From an uncultured Hyphomicrobiales bacterium (GTDB taxonomy: Bacteria > Pseudomonadota > Alphaproteobacteria > Rhizobiales > Beijerinckiaceae): a stretch of 43,736 nt of DNA. The notes beneath the pieces are model-generated. The model did not search any database and had not been told where the DNA came from. It saw nothing but the letters and a program-made list of their open reading frames with translations. Positions 25,315-32,659 of the stretch are shown in pieces. Both the position numbers and the translations under genes were made by a program. How positions within the stretch are numbered: position 1 is the first letter of the stretch; every line of letters starts with the position of its first letter. The stretch covers positions 1 through 43,736 of the forward strand of contig CAISZN010000249.1 in assembly GCA_903889985.1 (NCBI GenBank), given 5' to 3'.

Positions 25315-25494
25315 TTAATCCCGCTTGTTCCAGCGCATATTGCCCCAATTCCACTCGCCGCCCTCAAACTCACCAAAGACGATCACAGCGGCCTTGCGCA
25401 TCATTGTGGGCATGGACATCGCTAGGTCCGGGTCCATGCCGTTTTTTATGAGCCACAGAACTTCAATAAATTCCGGGCTCTGAGCTAGTTTTTT
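25315..25494 (-). CDS. -1 frameshift extension of tail assembly chaperone
   Basis: This reading frame has no start codon of its own. It is entered by a -1 slip at A AAA AAC (25488-25494), directly before the 0-frame TAG (25485-25487). The extension encodes 57 residues, beginning LAQSPEFIEVLWLIKNGMDP and containing RKAAVIVFGEFEGGEWNW, and ends with TAA at 25315, 4 nt before the next gene. The sequence looks like the second domain of gpG/GT-type tail chaperones. The full fusion would be about 192 residues. Confidence 0.85.
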   Translation of the reverse strand, partial: KKLAQSPEFIEVLWLIKNGMDPDLAMSMPTMMRKAAVIVFGEFEGGEWNWGNMRWNKRD

Positions 25495-25892
25495 ATTTCA
25501 TCCGTGGCAGGACCCGCATCAACTTCATATGACGTGAAGCGGTTCATGCCCTCGGTGGCTGCCGTCACACCATGGAAGTCAAGCTGGGCCATCAAGGCCT
25601 CAAGTTGTGATCTGGTACGGGGACGCGAAATAGGCTGCCCGTCGATCTCCACGACCGACGATGACATGAGAGCCTGACGCAACGCGACCGCGTTCTGTGC
25701 GTCATCCCCTAACATGCAAGTGACGTGATGGGTGTCGAGGAAATTCAGCTTCTTAACGCCAATGATGCGTCCGGCTGCATCCTTCACCTTTTCAATGCGG
25801 GTTGCATCCGCCTTGATCCGTTCCGCCAGCGACATCTCTGCCGGGGCGGCCTGCGGCTGATGCGCAGCCTGCACGTTCGATACTTTCGCCAT
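25485..25892 (-). CDS. tail assembly chaperone, short form
   Basis: The 135-residue protein lies between tube and tape measure genes, the standard position of a tail assembly chaperone. It is soluble and helical, with SLAERIKADATRIEKVKD, FLDTHHVTCMLGDD and SRPRTRSQLEALMAQLDF. GGAG precedes the ATG at 25892. An ATG at 25904 is less good. The gene ends ATA AAA AAC TAG, giving a canonical A AAA AAC slip site in the correct phase. In lambda and many myophages the short and the frameshifted long products are made in a fixed ratio and load tube protein on the tape measure. Confidence 0.85.
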   Translation of the reverse strand: MAKVSNVQAAHQPQAAPAEMSLAERIKADATRIEKVKDAAGRIIGVKKLNFLDTHHVTCMLGDDAQNAVALRQALMSSSVVEIDGQPISRPRTRSQLEALMAQLDFHGVTAATEGMNRFTSYEVDAGPATDEIKN

Positions 25893-25912
25893 TCTAGTCT
25901 CCATCGGCGCCG

Positions 25913-26000
25913 GCCTGCCAAGGCCCGAACGCGCACGGGTGGTCGGAAACGACCGCCGGGCCGATGAAGCCCTTAGAGGTCGCGTTGGCCGCTGGCAGGC
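25913..26000 (-). promoter_or_regulatory. structured intergenic element
   Basis: Three nested helices can be drawn in the gap between the tube and chaperone genes: GCCTGCCA/TGGCAGGC (25913-25920 with 25993-26000), GGCCCG/CGGGCC (25922-25927 with 25957-25962) and GGTCG/CGACC (25941-25945 with 25950-25954, four-base loop). No ORF or U-tract is present. It may attenuate, protect or process the message between the abundant tube and the scarce chaperone. Confidence 0.55.
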
Positions 26001-26011
26001 GGCTTAGATAA

Positions 26012-26449
26012 TCAGACGACCTTGATCATCGTCGAGGCAACCCAGTCGATCTTCATCGACACCTTGTCCTGCGCCTTCCACTGGCCCTTCTGAGCCAGCT
26101 TGAACGCCACCTTCTCGTAACGGTACTGCGAGAGGGTGCCGTTCTGCTCGGTGATCGTCTCGGTGATCGTGCCGGTCAGCAGGTTCGAGCCGTTCCAGTA
26201 GAGCGCCTCGTTGCGGGCGAAGAAGTCGTCGATGGACGAATCCCGGCGATCAAACTCAATAGAGCCCTTCCATCCGGTCGGAAGCTCGGCATAGAGCGGC
26301 GGGGAATTCAGAGGCTCGGACACGATCTGCTTGGTGTTCGGCTCAGAATTAAAGCCGGTCGCGGCAGGCCACGAAACGATCTGGCCGGTGACGGGATCGG
26401 TCACATCGACCGCAACGTCATGGCCAATGGAAAAGCCATTCAAGGGCAT
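26012..26449 (-). CDS. tail tube protein
   Basis: The 145-residue protein directly follows the sheath gene and starts MPLNGFSIGHDVAVDV. It has beta-barrel-like segments (TGWKGSIEFDRRDSSIDDFFAR, LTGTITETITEQNGT, YRYEKVAFKLAQKGQWKAQDKV), as expected for the inner tube of contractile tails. It polymerises under the sheath and gives the DNA conduit. A terminator separates it from the sheath gene, but the two probably share some read-through. Confidence 0.88.
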   Translation of the reverse strand: MPLNGFSIGHDVAVDVTDPVTGQIVSWPAATGFNSEPNTKQIVSEPLNSPPLYAELPTGWKGSIEFDRRDSSIDDFFARNEALYWNGSNLLTGTITETITEQNGTLSQYRYEKVAFKLAQKGQWKAQDKVSMKIDWVASTMIKVV

Positions 26450-26463
26450 GGGAATGCTCCAAC

Positions 26464-26493
26464 GAAAAAAGGCCCCCGCGAGGGAGCCTTTGA
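26464..26493 (-). terminator. rho-independent terminator after sheath gene
   Basis: On the minus strand AAAGGCTCCC, loop TCGC and GGGGGCCTTT are followed by TTTCGTT. It lies between the sheath stop (26514) and the tube start (26449). Confidence 0.85.
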
Positions 26494-26513
26494 GAGAAGT
26501 TCAGGGTGAGGGA

Positions 26514-28385
26514 TCAGACCGGAGGCGTGTTCGAGATCGTGACGCTTGCGCCGCCTTCGAGGTTCACGACGAAATAGCGCACGATGCCCAGATAGATCGC
26601 CTTGACGTAGGCGTACTGGTAACCAAGCGCCGTGGTGGCCTGCGAGTTGTTCGAGCCATCAAGGATGACCTGATAGGCCTGCGACCCATCCGCCGTGCCG
26701 ATGATGCCGTTCTTCTGCGCGAGCGAAAGGAATTCCATCAAGGCAACGCGAGCCTGACGACGCTCGTCAGGGGTCTGCGTCTTGCCGATGTACTGACCGG
26801 CGATGACTTCGATGGACTTGGCGAGGAAGTAGGTGACGCGGGGATACTCGTCACCGAAGATGACCGGGTTCGAGGACGTGTTGATGCCCAGCCGCGCGGC
26901 GAAGTAGTTGCCGCCGGGCGACTGGTTGGTGATGACGTCCATGCGGGCCGCTGCGAGCGCCTGCCAGTCGGCATAGGAGTAGGTCTTGCCGAGGATCGAG
27001 GACTGCGTGCCAACGATGCCGTTGATCGGCTTGTTGAGGGTGTTCTGCTCAGGGGATAGCGCACCCAGCTTGCCGAGGATGACGCCGGCAGGTGCAGAAA
27101 CGCGCTGCGAGATGTTGTTGATTGTGTCAGCCCAGACGATCCAGTCACCGAAAACGGCCTTGATCGTGAAGCTGTCCACGCCAGCGGTGTTGAGGGTGGT
27201 CGAGGCATTGGTGATCGTGTCGCCCGAGGGGGACGACCAGATCGGATAGGCGCCGATGTCGAGGCCGAAAGCCACCATCGCGCCAAGCGCCGCAGTGTCG
27301 GACAGGTCGGCAATTGCGAACTGCGAGACGCGGGCGCCGCGCAGGGCATACATGCCGGTGCGTGGAACGCTGTCCTGCCCGAGAAGCATCGTCGTGGTGA
27401 CGCTGGACGCGCCGTCGGTGCCGCTCGAGAAGGTATAGGTTGCAGAGATCGGTGCGTTGGTGTTCGCACCGGCCGAGGCCACCAGAAGATTGGACGGTCC
27501 GCGTGTGCCCGACAGTCCGCTGTTGATGGCTGCGGCGATGGCAACCCATAGGGCATTGCCCGTCAGGCCAGAGCCGATGTTGTCATAGACCTCGGGAAGG
27601 AAGCCCGGCAGGGATGCAACGAGCTTCCATGTGCCGCTTTGCGTGCCGGCCGAGATGATGGCCTTGAGGCTGTTGCCCAGAGCGCCGGTGTACTTGCCAG
27701 TGAGGGTGAGGCCGGTGGCAGTTGCCACGCCACCCGACAGGGTCGCGCCGGAGACAGCGAGGACGGTCGCTACCTTGGCCAGCGGGAAGCTGTTGCCAGC
27801 GGTGCCGAAGGTCTTGAAGGTGACCGTGATGACGTTGGCCGAAGTCAGTGCGTAGGAGCACTGCACAAGCTGCGCGTCTGCCGATGCCTGGAGGAAGGCA
27901 AGAGTTGCGGCAATGGTTGCCGACTGTGACGCGCCGATATTGATCTGGTTGCCGGTGGCGCCCGACGCTTTGAAGGTCACCGTCGTGGTGCCAATCGTGA
28001 AGGTGTCGTTTGCGGTCGGGTTGCCCGAGAAAGTGATCGTGCCGCTGGCATAGGCGCCGGTTGCGACCGTCGAAGTTGCGGCCACGTCGGTGCCGTCAGT
28101 GACGCGCACGCCTGCGTGGTATCCAGCGCCCTGCATGGACGCGAGGATGACCTGCGAGCCCATGTCGCCCGTGCGGTTGATCGTCGGCCCGAAGATCTGG
28201 GCGAACTGCGGATAGCCGCCGAACACCTGCGGGACGCCAACAGGCCCCCAGGTTGCAGTCCCGACGTGGCCGCAAACATTGGTGGAGACACCACCAAAGA
28301 GGAACTGCGGGGGGACAATCTGGACGAGCGGCTGTGGGACGCTCAACGCCGAAACGTTGACAGCGCCAAGCTGTGAGATGGGCAT
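26514..28385 (-). CDS. tail sheath protein
   Basis: The 623-residue protein has sheath features: VSALSVPQPLVQIVPPQFLFGG near the start, YPQFAQIFGP, and the C-terminal block with YPRVTYFLAKSIEVIAGQYIG and DERRQARVALMEFLSLAQKNG. Between about residues 110 and 250 lies a beta-rich insertion (TITFSGNPTANDTFTIGTTT, then NVITVTFKTFGTAGNSF), which resembles a domain in the 28665-29522 protein. The sheath contracts to drive the tube through the envelope. It is flanked by terminators on both sides. Confidence 0.93.
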   Translation of the reverse strand: MPISQLGAVNVSALSVPQPLVQIVPPQFLFGGVSTNVCGHVGTATWGPVGVPQVFGGYPQFAQIFGPTINRTGDMGSQVILASMQGAGYHAGVRVTDGTDVAATSTVATGAYASGTITFSGNPTANDTFTIGTTTVTFKASGATGNQINIGASQSATIAATLAFLQASADAQLVQCSYALTSANVITVTFKTFGTAGNSFPLAKVATVLAVSGATLSGGVATATGLTLTGKYTGALGNSLKAIISAGTQSGTWKLVASLPGFLPEVYDNIGSGLTGNALWVAIAAAINSGLSGTRGPSNLLVASAGANTNAPISATYTFSSGTDGASSVTTTMLLGQDSVPRTGMYALRGARVSQFAIADLSDTAALGAMVAFGLDIGAYPIWSSPSGDTITNASTTLNTAGVDSFTIKAVFGDWIVWADTINNISQRVSAPAGVILGKLGALSPEQNTLNKPINGIVGTQSSILGKTYSYADWQALAAARMDVITNQSPGGNYFAARLGINTSSNPVIFGDEYPRVTYFLAKSIEVIAGQYIGKTQTPDERRQARVALMEFLSLAQKNGIIGTADGSQAYQVILDGSNNSQATTALGYQYAYVKAIYLGIVRYFVVNLEGGASVTISNTPPV

Positions 28386-28400
28386 GTTGAGCAGTCCTTC

Positions 28401-28432
28401 AAAAGAAAAAGGGCCCGCTTTCGCGAGCCCTT
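28401..28432 (-). terminator. rho-independent terminator before sheath gene
   Basis: On the minus strand AAGGGCTCGC, loop GAAA and GCGGGCCCTT are followed by TTTCTTTT. It isolates the sheath transcript from the connector genes upstream. Confidence 0.85.
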
Positions 28433-28461
28433 GCCGGGTAGGTCAGTGATGGGTGGGTGGC

Positions 28462-28656
28462 TTACTTGGTGAGGTCATCACCGAAGCGAACGAACTTCAC
28501 AGGCTCCGGAGCGGGCTCCGGTTCGCCTTCGACAATCACCGGCACGACGCTCGGACGGTGAGATGCAAGGAACTGATCGACCTGATCTGCATCGGTGATG
28601 CGGTCGCCAATGCTGAACGAGCCGAACGCGCTCGTGACAACGAGATGCTTCGCCAT
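28462..28656 (-). CDS. small conserved-type tail-region protein
   Basis: The 64-residue protein begins MAKHLVVTSAFGSFSIGDRI and continues DADQVDQFLASH, then a Pro/Glu-rich linker (EGEPEPAPEPV). Small proteins of this form often lie between connector and sheath genes in contractile phages. TGAGGC precedes the ATG at 28656. The longer ORF-track frame is a shadow of the gene upstream. Its function is unknown. Confidence 0.7.
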   Translation of the reverse strand: MAKHLVVTSAFGSFSIGDRITDADQVDQFLASHRPSVVPVIVEGEPEPAPEPVKFVRFGDDLTK

Positions 28657-28664
28657 GATTTGCC

Positions 28665-29522
28665 TCATTGAGTGAGTGTGACGGTCGGGCCAAGGTCGCC
28701 GGCCGAATTCTTGCCTTGTGTCTGAGTGACGGGCGCGGTGATCGGGTAGCCGGTCGAAACCTGCGTCGTCGCGTATTCGACCCAATAGAAGAGATCGCGC
28801 CGGTAGAGGTTCGCGCGTTCCATCTGGTCGGTATCGTTCTGGCCTCGGTATTTCATCCATGCCTTTGTGAGGTCGGGCATGGTGAGGAAGTCGGTCGATG
28901 CGAGCGCCACGTCGATCAGATTGGCAGTCGTGGACCGCAGCGAGGGCGAAGGCGCCCACACGATGATCTGGAAGCCCCTGTTCTGGCGCTTCAACTCGCG
29001 AATGATGGTCCCGGCAGCAGCAACGCGCGCCGTGACGCGGCCTTCTGCCTTGACGGGGACGGTGATGACCGCCCCGGATGATGTCGTGCCCGTCCAGTCC
29101 ACGACCACGAGCGCCGTCAGGGCCGTGGCAATGGTGGTCAGCGTGTCATTGACAAGGGCCGCATAGGAATAGGCCTTGTTGCCCACGATGAGGGTCACAT
29201 ACTGGCCTGCTGTGACCGTGCCTGCGATGGTGATGGTGCGCGCTGCGACGGTGGCCGTCAGAGTTGCTGTCCCGAGCGTCTGGTCTTCCCAGTTCTGCGG
29301 GTATCGCGTCGTCACCTGTTCCATGTTCGGCTGGGCATAGACCGTGACCGTCACCTCGCCCGCGACGAGTGCCGCGTCGAGCTGCGTCGAGTTGGGCCAG
29401 CCAGGGGCGATGTAGCAGCCGACGCCGATGGTCGAGGCCTGTCCTGTCCCGTTCGGATAGATCGCGCCTGCAATCAGGGTGGCGAGGGCTGTTTCAACGT
29501 CGGAAAGGTCACACAAATTCAA
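28665..29522 (-). CDS. neck or tail terminator-type protein with inserted beta domain
   Basis: The 285-residue protein starts with TTG overlapping the HNH gene stop (TTGA). It has an N-terminal part (LSDVETALATLIAGAIYPNG, then EVTVTVYAQPNMEQVTTRYP) and a C-terminal part (RGFQIIVWAPSPSLRSTTANLIDVAL, then RANLYRRDLFYWVEYATTQ). Between them is a beta insertion (RTITIAGTVTAGQYVTLIVG, GAVITVPVKAEG) like that in the sheath. Position just before the sheath suggests a tail terminator or neck role. That assignment is inference. Confidence 0.7.
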   Translation of the reverse strand: MNLCDLSDVETALATLIAGAIYPNGTGQASTIGVGCYIAPGWPNSTQLDAALVAGEVTVTVYAQPNMEQVTTRYPQNWEDQTLGTATLTATVAARTITIAGTVTAGQYVTLIVGNKAYSYAALVNDTLTTIATALTALVVVDWTGTTSSGAVITVPVKAEGRVTARVAAAGTIIRELKRQNRGFQIIVWAPSPSLRSTTANLIDVALASTDFLTMPDLTKAWMKYRGQNDTDQMERANLYRRDLFYWVEYATTQVSTGYPITAPVTQTQGKNSAGDLGPTVTLTQ

Positions 29523-30064
29523 CCCCTCGCGAATTCGCCGTGGAACCGATCTGCCCCTACGACATATGCGGCGTGAGCGTCTTCCGGGGTTGGGTACAGG
29601 CCCAACGAGATGCTTTTGCCTTCATGCTGGATGCGGGCTCTGTATCGTCCGCTCTGCTTGTGAAGGTGGACGCCCTTGAACCCCGATTTGTTGCTCGACT
29701 TCATCGGGCCGTTGCGGGAGTTTTCGATATGTTGCGCAGACCGAAGGTTTTCCCAGCTATTGTTGCTCTTGTTTAGGTCACGGTGGTCGACTTCGGCTTC
29801 GGGCCATTCACCCGTCATATACAGCCATGCAAGCCGGTGAGCGCCGACCAAGCGGTTCTTGATCCTGATGCTGTGGTAGGCGTCAGACAAATACCCTGCG
29901 ATCTTGCCGGCGTGTTTGGAATTCCAGTTTTCGCAAATATGCTTCGCCGTCCTGCGCTTAGATGGCACAAAAGCATCAGGAGCGCGGGCCTTCCATCTAA
30001 ACTCGCCTGTTTTTGGGTCATAACTTACCAATTCGCGAAGCTTGTCTGCTGTCAGGTCGGCCAT
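29519..30064 (-). CDS. HNH homing endonuclease with AP2 domain
   Basis: The 181-residue protein has an HNH motif (VDHRDLNKSNNSWENLRSAQHIENSRN) around residues 90-118, and a C-terminal AP2-like DNA-binding domain (GFKGVHLHKQSGRYRARI, LGLYPTPEDAHAAY). Such free-standing endonucleases spread into phage genomes by cutting alleles that lack them. It sits between two connector genes with 4-nt overlaps on both sides (ATGA and TTGA), so it does not disrupt either. Confidence 0.92.
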   Translation of the reverse strand: MADLTADKLRELVSYDPKTGEFRWKARAPDAFVPSKRRTAKHICENWNSKHAGKIAGYLSDAYHSIRIKNRLVGAHRLAWLYMTGEWPEAEVDHRDLNKSNNSWENLRSAQHIENSRNGPMKSSNKSGFKGVHLHKQSGRYRARIQHEGKSISLGLYPTPEDAHAAYVVGADRFHGEFARG

Positions 30065-30723
30065 CAGGTCACCGCCTGCACTGCGTCAATGCGCCATCCG
30101 AGGTCCTGCAATTCAGCGACCTGAACGATGAACCTGTTCGAGATGTCGTCGGTGATGATCGTACCGGGGCGCAGATAAACGCCGGTGACGAATGGCAACA
30201 TGATGCGATAGGAGCCATATCCAGCATCAGCCGGAAGGGTCTGGTCACGCACGCCACGCGCGCCCATAAGGACGCTGGCAGGCCAGCCAGACATGATCAG
30301 CGTGCCATTGCCCGGCGTCGTGCCTGCGTAGCCGTTCAGCCCATGCGAGAGCGCAGGGCCCGGCTGATAGACGCTGACGGTCCGATTGCACTGGACGGCC
30401 AGCGGCGGCATCGAGGGCGGGACAGAGGCGATGAAAAAGGGGCCGTAAACGTCGTTCGGGTTGTTCAGATAGTCGAACGCCTGGATCTGGGCCGCGTCCA
30501 CCATCGCGTGAAATAGCGGCTGTTTGTGATCTGACGGCTGCGAGAAGTCGAAGTTCGATGCCCCGTGGCGCGTGAACGCTGCCGGCAGGGTTGTGACCTT
30601 GTTGAAGGTGTTCAGGGGATCGAAAGCCCCATCAGGGCGATAGAGGTCGAAGGGAACGCCAATGCGCTTGGCGGCCTTGGCGAACCCGCCGAAGACCTTG
30701 GTTTGAAGGCGGGCGCCGTCCAT
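30064..30723 (-). CDS. head-tail connector region protein
   Basis: The 219-residue protein begins MDGARLQTKVFGGFAKAAKRIG and has IGVPFDLYRPDGAFDPLN, TRHGASNFDFSQPSDHKQPLFH and DISNRFIVQVAEL. It has no enzyme motif. The position after the small adaptor gene and before the neck protein suggests a head-closure or connector protein. The family resemblance is to phage hypothetical proteins near the head-tail junction. Confidence 0.65.
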   Translation of the reverse strand: MDGARLQTKVFGGFAKAAKRIGVPFDLYRPDGAFDPLNTFNKVTTLPAAFTRHGASNFDFSQPSDHKQPLFHAMVDAAQIQAFDYLNNPNDVYGPFFIASVPPSMPPLAVQCNRTVSVYQPGPALSHGLNGYAGTTPGNGTLIMSGWPASVLMGARGVRDQTLPADAGYGSYRIMLPFVTGVYLRPGTIITDDISNRFIVQVAELQDLGWRIDAVQAVT

Positions 30724-30726
30724 TTA

Positions 30727-31122
30727 TCAGCCCCGCGAAATTGAGAAGCCACCGTTGCCAAGTGTCGGGCTCGGGTTGACGCCGATGAATTCGCACATGC
30801 GACGGCGCCATAGGTTCAAGAGACCCATGCGGTCTGAAACTTCATTGGCATTGTGAACCCAGACAGAGGCCTGTGCCGTGTCGAGGTTGTCACTTGCCGA
30901 GCTGACCGCCGCCTCGAGAGTGGCAATCGTGGACAGGTAGCTGATGACCTGCGCTTCCTCGACCGCCGACAATGAAGTCAGCCGCTTGTGAAGCGACATT
31001 TGCAGCATCCCATAGCGCAGATAGACCGTGTCCTGGTCGTCTGTGATGGTCATGGTGGTGCCGGCGACGGGGTATCCCGCGTGCCTGCGCACGTCCATGA
31101 GCTGCTGGTCGGTGAGCGCCAT
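30727..31122 (-). CDS. head-tail adaptor-like protein
   Basis: The 131-residue, mainly helical protein (LTDQQLMDVRRHAGYPVAG, then LTSLSAVEEAQVISYLSTIATLEAAV and GLLNLWRRRMCEFIGV) resembles phage head-tail adaptors by size, composition and place. It lies between the small gene after the capsid and the connector protein. The exact role is inferred. Confidence 0.7.
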   Translation of the reverse strand: MALTDQQLMDVRRHAGYPVAGTTMTITDDQDTVYLRYGMLQMSLHKRLTSLSAVEEAQVISYLSTIATLEAAVSSASDNLDTAQASVWVHNANEVSDRMGLLNLWRRRMCEFIGVNPSPTLGNGGFSISRG

Positions 31123-31134
31123 CGGGTGTCAGCC

Positions 31135-31296
31135 TCAGTCCTTCTTGCGCTTGGCGGCAGGCGCAGCGTCTTCCTTCGGCTCTTCGTAAAGCTCGTGACC
31201 GTCGTGCAGATCGTCCTCGTTGATGACGATGTAGCCGTTCGGGTTTTCGTCGGTGATCGGGGAGACCACGCGGACGGTCTTGGGATGTTCGGACAT
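31135..31296 (-). CDS. small acidic/basic-tailed protein after capsid
   Basis: This 53-residue gene is too short for the ORF track. It reads MSEHPKTVRVVSPITDENPNGYIVINEDDL and ends in an Ala/Lys-rich tail (AAKRKKD). Small proteins of this kind often lie just after the capsid gene in phages. It begins 15 nt beyond the capsid terminator and ends 12 nt before the adaptor gene. No function can be assigned. Confidence 0.7.
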   Translation of the reverse strand: MSEHPKTVRVVSPITDENPNGYIVINEDDLHDGHELYEEPKEDAAPAAKRKKD

Positions 31297-31310
31297 GCGG
31301 AACTCCGGAA

Positions 31311-31340
31311 ATAGAAAAGGGCGGAGCCGAAGCCCCGCCC
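31311..31340 (-). terminator. rho-independent terminator after capsid gene
   Basis: On the minus strand GGGCGGGGC, loop TTCG and GCTCCGCCC are followed by TTTTCT. The UUCG loop makes the hairpin very stable. It lies directly after the major capsid gene. Confidence 0.88.
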
Positions 31341-31347
31341 TCTGAAA

Positions 31348-32514
31348 TCAGCCCAACAGGACGCCGATGTGGTTCGGCTTGATGGCCTGGTAGCCCCAAG
31401 CGAGACGCACATGATAAACAAGCTGCAAGAACTGCCGATACACGGCAACGTCGAAGGTGATGCCCGACTTGGGATCGGTTACCGTCATCACGTCGTCTGC
31501 CATATCCATTGCGCGCCCATCGGGGCCAATCGGCATGGCCGGCGGGCGGGTGACGAGCTGGACAGCCGAGCGGCTGAAGGCGAGGTTCGGGGTTGCCGTG
31601 TTGCCGACAGTGACGTTCGTTGCCGAGGTCGGAATCGCCACCAGAAGGCCGGGGGCTGCGATGGTGATCGCGCCGGGGGCTGCGATGCCGCCGGTCACGA
31701 CGTACTTGTTGGTGTCACCAGCGAAGGTCACCGTGTCGCCGGCGAGGATCGTGCCCGTGCCGGTGATGAGGGTGATCGAGGTGGCGCCAACGGCATAGCC
31801 GGCGGTGTTGGTGGTGTAGGACGCACCAGTGCCCTTAGTGACGGCAGTGATGGCCGCAGAGTTGCGGATGTCCATGCCTTCGAGGCGACCGATGATGCCT
31901 TCGCGCAGGAGCTGCTCGGTGCCGGCTTCGTTCACCTTGAACAGGACGTTCTGCTTGCCGCGCAGGTTGGCCATCATGGCCGATCCACCGACGAGCTGAA
32001 GGTCACCCTGCGGCGCACCGTTGTCATCGAGGATCTTGCGAACCTGAGCGATGTCGGAGAGATCGCCAGCCGTGCCGAAAGGCGCGGTGCCGGCCGTACC
32101 ATAGCCGCGCGAGGCGTTCTGGTAGGTCGTGGTGAACAGATCGACCTCGATGAGGTTGACCAGCGTGCGGAACGCCTGGGAGAACTGGTTCACGAGGATG
32201 CCGTGATAGTTGCCCGCGTTGATGAGGCCCTTCTGCTCTTCACCGTTCCAACGGATCGGAACGTGCTTCGAACGGGAGATGGTCATCGTGGTGTTGGTGA
32301 CGGTCTGGTCGCCCGTGTTCGGGGCGGTAACGCCTGCGGTATTGTCCGCAGCGGCAACGGCCGGAGCAATCGGGACCATGATCGTCTGGTTCAGCGCAGC
32401 GCGCTCGGCAGACGAGTTACGCGAAACGGCGGGGATGAAACCGACCATTTCACGGGAAACAATGTCGAGGGCTTCATAGATGGTGGGCGTAAGGCCCGTA
32501 AGCGTGTTGCTCAT
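31348..32514 (-). CDS. major capsid protein, P22 coat-like
   Basis: The 388-residue protein resembles P22-type coat proteins: TIYEALDIVSREMVGFIPAVSRNSS at the start, TNTTMTISRSKHVPIRWNGEEQKG in the middle and NQFSQAFRTLVNLIEVDLFT. A beta-rich inserted domain (GATSITLITGTGTILAGDTVTF) lies around 250-330. It would form an HK97-fold shell. The preceding gene is the scaffold, as in P22-like heads, although the tail here is contractile. Confidence 0.9.
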   Translation of the reverse strand: MSNTLTGLTPTIYEALDIVSREMVGFIPAVSRNSSAERAALNQTIMVPIAPAVAAADNTAGVTAPNTGDQTVTNTTMTISRSKHVPIRWNGEEQKGLINAGNYHGILVNQFSQAFRTLVNLIEVDLFTTTYQNASRGYGTAGTAPFGTAGDLSDIAQVRKILDDNGAPQGDLQLVGGSAMMANLRGKQNVLFKVNEAGTEQLLREGIIGRLEGMDIRNSAAITAVTKGTGASYTTNTAGYAVGATSITLITGTGTILAGDTVTFAGDTNKYVVTGGIAAPGAITIAAPGLLVAIPTSATNVTVGNTATPNLAFSRSAVQLVTRPPAMPIGPDGRAMDMADDVMTVTDPKSGITFDVAVYRQFLQLVYHVRLAWGYQAIKPNHIGVLLG

Positions 32515-32592
32515 GGTTCTATTCCTGAGATGAAGGGATTGCGATTTCGGTCATCCAACCGAGAGCGCCTTCCCTCATCCGAGGTCCGGCAG

Positions 32593-32636
32593 TGCGGCGC
32601 AGGTGTCGTATGTTCATCGCCACGCGCTGCGCCGCA
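32593..32636. repeat. 10-bp perfect inverted repeat between scaffold and capsid genes
   Basis: TGCGGCGCAG (32593-32602) and CTGCGCCGCA (32627-32636) are exact inverted copies with 24 nt between. They lie in the 145-nt gap upstream of the capsid gene. No U-tract follows on the minus strand. It could adjust capsid expression or mRNA stability. Confidence 0.65.
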
Positions 32637-32659
32637 GGCATGGGTGATGTATTGTTTCC

